NCBI GenBank assembly: GCA_902792495.1
Contig: CADBAC010000040.1
Span: 1 to 8,226, forward strand
Length of the DNA: 8,226 nt
Direction: 5' to 3'
From: Ruminococcus flavefaciens
GTDB taxonomy: Bacteria > Bacillota > Clostridia > Oscillospirales > Ruminococcaceae
Shown here: in pieces, positions 5,948-8,226 of the stretch
How positions within the stretch are numbered: the first letter of the stretch is position 1
Layout of the letters: each line of letters begins with the position of its first letter
Made by a program: the position numbers and the translations under genes
Notes under the pieces: generated by a model
What the model was told of the DNA's origin: nothing
Database searches by the model: none
Seen by the model: the letters and a program-made list of their open reading frames with translations, nothing else

Positions 5948-5976
5948 ATTATACTGCATTATCGGCAAGAAATCAA
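5948..5976 (-). promoter_or_regulatory. promoter of the ogt operon
   Basis: On the - strand TTGATT (5971-5976), a 17-base spacer and TATAAT (5948-5953). Expected start near 5941. The left arm of the 13-bp inverted repeat fills most of the spacer and touches the -35, so a protein bound there would block or alter this promoter. Confidence 0.75.
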
Positions 5977-6005
5977 TGATAATGCATAGAAATTCTTGCC
6001 GATAA
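5955..6005. promoter_or_regulatory. overlapping inverted repeats between divergent promoters
   Basis: TTATCGGCAAGAA (5959-5971) is repeated perfectly inverted as TTCTTGCCGATAA (5993-6005), 34 bases centre to centre. A second perfect inverted repeat, TGCATTATC (5955-5963) with GATAATGCA (5978-5986), overlaps the first arm. The pair covers the leftward promoter and ends 21 bases before the -35 of the rightward one. Arms about three helical turns apart suit a dimeric or looping regulator; the XRE protein encoded at 6373 is a natural candidate. The repeats are too far upstream to be in the rightward transcript. Confidence 0.65.
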
Positions 6006-6025
6006 AAACTATACCACAGGTTTAC

Positions 6026-6054
6026 TTGACATTTCCGTAATGCCGTGATATAAT
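6026..6054 (+). promoter_or_regulatory. perfect-consensus promoter of the tRNA/RNA-ligase operon
   Basis: TTGACA (6026-6031), exactly 17 bases, and TATAAT (6049-6054). With full consensus at both elements it should be strong unless repressed, which fits a transcript controlled later by attenuation. Start expected near 6061. Confidence 0.9.
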
Positions 6055-6110
6055 GATGTCAACACAAGGGAAAAGCTCCCGGAATTCTTACTAACGAAAG
6101 GGTGAAAACA

Positions 6111-6260
6111 ATGAAAGCTATCATGAACAACGCTATGTCTGCATACATTTGTGCTTTTGATTTCCAGCAGTCAAGCTATTTCTTCCAGCAGGAGGATAAT
6201 GGCTCAGTTTTGCTGCGCACAGATCAGAAAAGTGCTTGTTCGGTCATCCTAAAAAGGTGA
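6111..6260 (+). CDS. 49-residue leader peptide rich in Gln, Phe and Cys codons
   Basis: ATG 6111 follows a good ribosome binding site (AAAGGGTG, about 7 bases upstream) and the frame runs to TGA 6258-6260. The peptide starts MKAIMNNAMSAYICAF and contains FQQ at codons 18-20 and FFQQ at codons 24-27. In 49 residues there are five Gln, all CAG, four Phe (three TTC, one TTT) and two Cys (TGT). The tRNAs encoded downstream are Gln-CUG, Cys-GCA, a Phe-GAA-like tRNA and Gln-UUG. It lies between a strong promoter and an intrinsic terminator. Codons 13-15 and 34-38 contain RNA segments that can pair with each other or, for the second, with the terminator. I therefore read it as an attenuator leader rather than a functional protein. 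It could still be a small protein of unknown role. Confidence 0.75.
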   Translation: MKAIMNNAMSAYICAFDFQQSSYFFQQEDNGSVLLRTDQKSACSVILKR

Positions 6261-6342
6261 GCAGAGATAGTGTTACATTGCGACCATCTTCTGATAGAAC
6301 AATGCCGTCTGTGTGCAGTATCAACTCACACAGGCGGTTTTT
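6147..6342 (+). promoter_or_regulatory. putative ribosome-controlled attenuator with alternative RNA pairings
   Basis: Four segments can be drawn. Segment 1 (6147-6154, ATTTGTGC) pairs with the 3' part of segment 2 (6217-6224) over 8 bases. Segment 2 (6211-6224) pairs with segment 3 (6307-6320) over 14 uninterrupted positions including three G-U. Segment 3 contains nine of the eleven left-arm bases of the terminator (6305-6315), whose right arm is segment 4 (6327-6337). The 2:3 pairing and the terminator exclude each other. A ribosome stalled at FQQ (6162-6170) would cover segment 1 and leave segment 2 free to pair with 3, which is the classical amino-acid attenuation logic. The pairings are seen in the sequence; the regulatory behaviour is inference. 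Confidence 0.65.
6305..6342 (+). terminator. intrinsic terminator inside the operon leader
   Basis: CCGTCTGTGTG (6305-6315) and CACACAGGCGG (6327-6337) pair at all 11 positions (one G-U) around an 11-base loop and are followed directly by TTTTT (6338-6342) and further T-rich sequence. It stands 44 bases after the leader stop codon and about 30 bases before the next start codon, so it would normally cut off the regulator, tRNAs and ligase from their promoter. Confidence 0.9.
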
Positions 6343-6372
6343 ATTATTCTATTCAGAAAGGTGGTTATTTTT

Positions 6373-6603
6373 ATGCCCATAGCAGCTCCGACTATCGATA
6401 TGATAGCAACAGGCGCAAACATCAGAGCTTTGATAAAAGGCAAAGGACTCAAGGTGGCTGATGTACAAACAGTATTCGGCTTCAACACGCCGCAAGCGAT
6501 ATTCAAGTGGATGAGAGGAGACGCTATGCCCTCTATCGACAACATAGTCATACTGGCACATATACTTGATGTGCCTATTGACGAGATAATTATAACTAAT
6601 TAG
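6373..6603 (+). CDS. XRE-family helix-turn-helix regulator
   Basis: A 76-residue single-domain DNA-binding protein. The XRE fold covers about residues 14-72: ANIRALIKGKGLKVADVQ leads into the turn, FGFNTPQAIFKWMRGD (35-50) contains the recognition helix, and MPSIDNIVILAHILDVPIDEI (52-72) is the closing helix pair typical of the family. There is no effector domain, so it probably acts as a small dimeric repressor or activator. ATG 6373 has AGAAAGGTGG about 8 bases upstream; an earlier in-frame ATG at 6313 lies inside the terminator hairpin and is unlikely. Sitting between the attenuator and the tRNAs, it is likely autoregulatory through the inverted repeats at 5955-6005. Similar regulators are common on Clostridial mobile elements. 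Confidence 0.88.
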   Translation: MPIAAPTIDMIATGANIRALIKGKGLKVADVQTVFGFNTPQAIFKWMRGDAMPSIDNIVILAHILDVPIDEIIITN

Positions 6604-6607
6604 ACAC

Positions 6608-6628
6608 TCCCGCCCATGTCGGGCGGGG
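6608..6628 (+). other. GC-rich hairpin between the regulator gene and the first tRNA
   Basis: CCCGCCC (6609-6615) and GGGCGGG (6621-6627) form a perfect 7-bp stem around ATGTC, extended by one T-G pair. It begins 5 bases after the stop codon and ends 8 bases before the tRNA. There is no T-run, so I do not call it a terminator. It could protect the mRNA 3' end created when the tRNA 5' end is cut. Confidence 0.6.
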
Positions 6629-6636
6629 TGAGATAA

Positions 6637-6710
6637 TTCCGCTTCGTCTAATGGTAGGACATCTGCTTCTGACGCAGAAGATGTAAGTTCGATTCTTTCA
6701 GCGGGAACCA
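6637..6710 (+). tRNA. tRNA-Gln (CUG)
   Basis: A full cloverleaf with encoded CCA (6708-6710). The acceptor TTCCGCT pairs with AGCGGGA (one U-G), the anticodon stem TCTGC/GCAGA is perfect, and the loop TTCTGAC has anticodon CTG at 6669-6671. The first acceptor pair is U-A, as is typical of Gln tRNAs, but the discriminator is A rather than G, and the body (TTCGTCTAATGG) resembles bacterial tRNA-Glu. The T stem GTAAG/CTTTC has one U-U mismatch. This species reads CAG, the only Gln codon in the leader ORF. It is 33 bases after the regulator gene and probably on the same transcript. Confidence 0.93.
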
Positions 6711-6829
6711 GCGCAGAGCCTGCGCCTCCGTCCACGTTGACGCTCGCAAGCTCGCTCACTCTTTTCAGAAAGCATAGTCTGCTTTCGCTCACGGCAGTAG
6801 TATCTAAATTGTAACATATACCCAACGAT
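6711..6829 (+). other. 119-base spacer between tRNAs, with two hairpins
   Basis: GCGCAG/CTGCGC (6711-6725) abuts the Gln tRNA and GAAAGCA/TGCTTTC (6768-6786) is a perfect 7-bp stem around TAGTC. Between them GCTCGC occurs twice, two bases apart (6742-6755). I see no open frame with a ribosome binding site, no promoter of note and no tRNA remnant. The spacer contrasts with the 5- and 0-base gaps between the other tRNAs. Confidence 0.55.
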
Positions 6830-6903
6830 GACTGTGTAGCCAAGTGGAAAGGCAATGGACTGCAACTCCATGAGCGCAGGTTCGACTCCTGTCACAGTCT
6901 CCA
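6830..6903 (+). tRNA. tRNA-Cys (GCA)
   Basis: A perfect acceptor GACTGTG/CACAGTC with discriminator T, the Cys identity base, and encoded CCA. The anticodon stem ATGGA/TCCAT holds the loop CTGCAAC with anticodon GCA (6862-6864). The D arm and anticodon arm (GCCAAGTGG, GGCAATGGACTGCAACTCC) are those of ordinary bacterial tRNA-Cys. The T stem closes with one G-U pair. Confidence 0.97.
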
Positions 6904-6908
6904 TTATT

Positions 6909-6984
6909 GCCTCTGTAGCTCAGTTGGTAGAGCGCAGGTCCGAAGAACCTGGCGTCGCAAGTTCGACTCTTGCCGGAGGCACCA
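6909..6984 (+). tRNA. tRNA-Phe-like (GAA) with non-standard anticodon loop
   Basis: All stems are sound: acceptor GCCTCTG/CGGAGGC (one U-G), D stem GCTC/GAGC, anticodon stem CAGGT/ACCTG, T stem GCAAG/CTTGC, discriminator A and encoded CCA. The seven-base anticodon loop is CCGAAGA (6940-6946), which puts GAA at 34-36 (6942-6944) and makes it Phe. Position 33, U in almost all tRNAs, is C, and position 37, normally A in tRNA-Phe, is G. The body is not that of a typical Phe tRNA, although T20 in the D loop fits Phe better than Arg (A20). Reading it as Arg (CCG) would need a nine-base loop, which I find less likely. It may be a functional variant, a decoy or a mutated tRNA. Confidence 0.82.
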
Positions 6985-7059
6985 TTCCGTTTCGTCTAAT
7001 GGGCAGGACATCGGTCTTTGACTCCGATAATGGAAGTTCGAGCCTTCCAACGGGAACCA
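6985..7059 (+). tRNA. tRNA-Gln (UUG)
   Basis: Starts on the base directly after the preceding tRNA's CCA. Acceptor TTCCGTT/AACGGGA has a U-A first pair and one U-G, with discriminator A and encoded CCA. The loop CTTTGAC gives anticodon TTG (7018-7020). The T stem GGAAG/CTTCC is perfect, but the last anticodon-stem pair is U-U (7015/7023). It shares the Glu-like body of the Gln-CUG gene (TTCGTCTAATGG), so the two are duplicates that diverged in the anticodon arm. The RNA ligase start codon follows 28 bases later. Confidence 0.93.
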
Positions 7060-7086
7060 CAAAAAACTATGAAAGGAATGATTATT

Positions 7087-8133
7087 ATGAGCAGAAAATT
7101 AGCAAGTATACAAAGAATATGGAAGATAGAACCTATCGAAGGCGCTGACAGGATAGAGCTGGCTTATGTTCTTGGCTGGCAGTGCGTAGTAAACAAGGGA
7201 CAGTTCAAGCCTATGGACTTAGCCGTATATTTTGAGATAGACAGCTTTATTCCCGTCAGACCTGAGTTTGAATTTCTGAGAGCGTCCAGCTACAAAAACA
7301 CTGACATAATGGGCGAGGGATTTCGTCTGAAAACTCAAAAATTCCGAGGACAGGTATCTCAGGGACTTTTGCTGCCTATAAGTATATTCCCCGAAATACC
7401 GACTGATATTGAGCTTGGAGCAGATGTTACCGAGATACTCGGAGTCCGCAAGTGGGAGATAGAGGAGCGAGCAACCTCCGGCGGTACTATCATAGGGAAC
7501 CTGCCGAGAAGTATTCCTCATACCGATGAGACAAGAGTGCAGGCTGCACCTGAGCTCATTAAGGAGTTCACAGGACTTGAGTACTACATCAGCACCAAAA
7601 TGGACGGAAGCTCCCATTCTATAAGCATAGATGAAGACGGTTTCCATGTTACAGGTCATAACTACGAGTACAAGGATGATGGCAACAGCGATTTCTACAA
7701 GCTTGTCAACGATCGCGGCTACAAGGAAAAACTCGAAGTATTTATGGGAAAAGAAGGACTTACTTCTATCACCGTACAAGGAGAGCTTTGCGCTCCGGGT
7801 ATACAGCAGAACCGTCTGAAGCTCAAAAGACCTGAGTGGTATGTTTTCACTGTAATGGAGAACGGCAAGCGTGTCGGGCTTGAAAGAATGCTTGAAATAT
7901 GCAGGGAACTGGAGTTCACGACTGTTCCGATAGAAGAGGTAGATACTGATCTGCCTGCTAAATACCCAACCGTTGAAGCTCTGCTTGAACGAGCAGACGG
8001 AAACTATCCTAACGGCGGTAAAAAAGAGGGCATCGTCATACGTCCGACTGAGCCTGTATTCAGCAGCAATATCGGCGCTGAACTGAGCATGAAGGTGGTA
8101 AGCAACAGGTATCTGCTGAAAAATGATGACTGA
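7087..8133 (+). CDS. RNA ligase, DRB0094 (Rnl5) family
   Basis: A 348-residue ATP-dependent RNA ligase, which seals 3'-OH/5'-phosphate breaks through a lysine-AMP intermediate. The N-terminal domain (about 1-115) opens RKLASIQRIWKIEPIEGADR and contains GWQCVVNKG and AVYFEIDSFIP, the signature of the Deinococcus DraRnl-type OB domain. The nucleotidyltransferase domain follows, with motif I K171-M-D-G174, GELCAPGIQQN (232-242), motif IIIa near WYVFTVMENG (251-260), motif IV K313-E-G-I-V-I-R-P320 and motif V SMKVV (334-338); all key residues are present. The family seals nicks in RNA duplexes, but its natural substrate is unknown. I chose ATG 7087 because GAAAGGA (7071-7077) is 9 bases upstream; ATG 7078 touches that site. 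It is the last gene of the transcript and lies directly after four tRNA genes, which suggests that tRNAs are its substrate. Confidence 0.93.
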   Translation: MSRKLASIQRIWKIEPIEGADRIELAYVLGWQCVVNKGQFKPMDLAVYFEIDSFIPVRPEFEFLRASSYKNTDIMGEGFRLKTQKFRGQVSQGLLLPISIFPEIPTDIELGADVTEILGVRKWEIEERATSGGTIIGNLPRSIPHTDETRVQAAPELIKEFTGLEYYISTKMDGSSHSISIDEDGFHVTGHNYEYKDDGNSDFYKLVNDRGYKEKLEVFMGKEGLTSITVQGELCAPGIQQNRLKLKRPEWYVFTVMENGKRVGLERMLEICRELEFTTVPIEEVDTDLPAKYPTVEALLERADGNYPNGGKKEGIVIRPTEPVFSSNIGAELSMKVVSNRYLLKNDD

Positions 8134-8207
8134 AATCCAATTCAACCATTTATTGGTATTCTGAAAATTTCAATAATATTTCATGATTCTCTTGATTTTT
8201 GCCTCGA

Positions 8208-8226
8208 AATTGTATTAAATACAATT
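8208..8226. repeat. AT-rich palindrome at the window edge
   Basis: AATTGTAT (8208-8215) and ATACAATT (8219-8226) are perfect inverted arms around TAA, 75 bases after the ligase stop codon. It may be an operator or part of the next gene's promoter. No clear terminator is visible between 8134 and 8226. Confidence 0.4.

Noticed and set aside
6055..6342. T-box riboswitch in the leader of the tRNA/ligase operon
   Set aside because: A leader ending in a terminator in a Firmicute suggests a T-box, but I found no T-box bulge consensus (AGGGTGGNACCGCG) before the terminator, and a translated ORF with a good ribosome binding site fills the leader.
6270..6461. 63-residue open frame across the terminator and the XRE gene start
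   Set aside because: It passes through the terminator hairpin and overlaps the XRE frame without a ribosome binding site.
6637..7059. Prophage or integrative element attached at the tRNA cluster
   Set aside because: tRNA arrays and XRE regulators occur in phages, but there is no integrase, structural gene or direct repeat of a tRNA 3' end in this window.
7219..8145. 308-residue open frame on the - strand opposite the RNA ligase
   Set aside because: It is antisense to a clearly recognised ligase, has no ribosome binding site and no recognisable domain.

Overview
The window looks like an accessory part of a low-to-mid GC Gram-positive chromosome. Strong AGGAGG-type ribosome binding sites, near-consensus sigma-A promoters, an XRE regulator of a type common in gut and rumen Clostridia and the overall protein character suggest a Ruminococcus-like member of the Oscillospiraceae. 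That taxonomic call is inference; no rRNA or marker gene is present.

Region 1 (1-1150, + strand) is a patchwork of small genes and remnants: the last codons of an upstream gene, a two-helix membrane protein (DUF3592-like), a copy of that upstream gene's 3' end, and a frameshifted DUF2262-like gene. A 31-base sequence recurs after both small genes. Region 2 (1153-2022) is an AraC-type regulator with a GyrI-like effector domain. Region 3 (2041-4180, - strand) holds three acetyltransferase genes of different GNAT subfamilies, separated by nearly identical intergenic units of about 100 bases that carry a terminator-like hairpin followed by a promoter. Region 4 (4318-5042) is a metallo-beta-lactamase-fold hydrolase with its own promoter and terminator, convergent with region 5 (5048-5886, - strand), a two-gene operon of an unknown acidic protein and an Ogt-type DNA alkyltransferase.

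Region 6 (5948-8133) is the most interesting. A perfect-consensus promoter, divergent from the ogt operon and next to two overlapping inverted repeats, drives a 49-residue leader ORF with Phe-Gln-Gln and Phe-Phe-Gln-Gln runs. A strong intrinsic terminator follows, and its left arm can instead pair for 14 bases with a segment inside the leader ORF. Beyond it lie an XRE-type regulator, four tRNA genes (Gln-CUG, Cys-GCA, a Phe-GAA-like tRNA with abnormal C33 and G37, Gln-UUG) and an RNA ligase of the DRB0094/Rnl5 family, all on the same strand.

The amino acids over-represented in the leader (Gln, Phe, Cys) are those carried by the downstream tRNAs. My working model, which is inference, is a tRNA damage-response operon: when Gln or Phe tRNAs are lost (for example cut by an anticodon nuclease), ribosomes stall in the leader, the terminator is prevented from forming, and replacement tRNAs plus an RNA-sealing enzyme are made.
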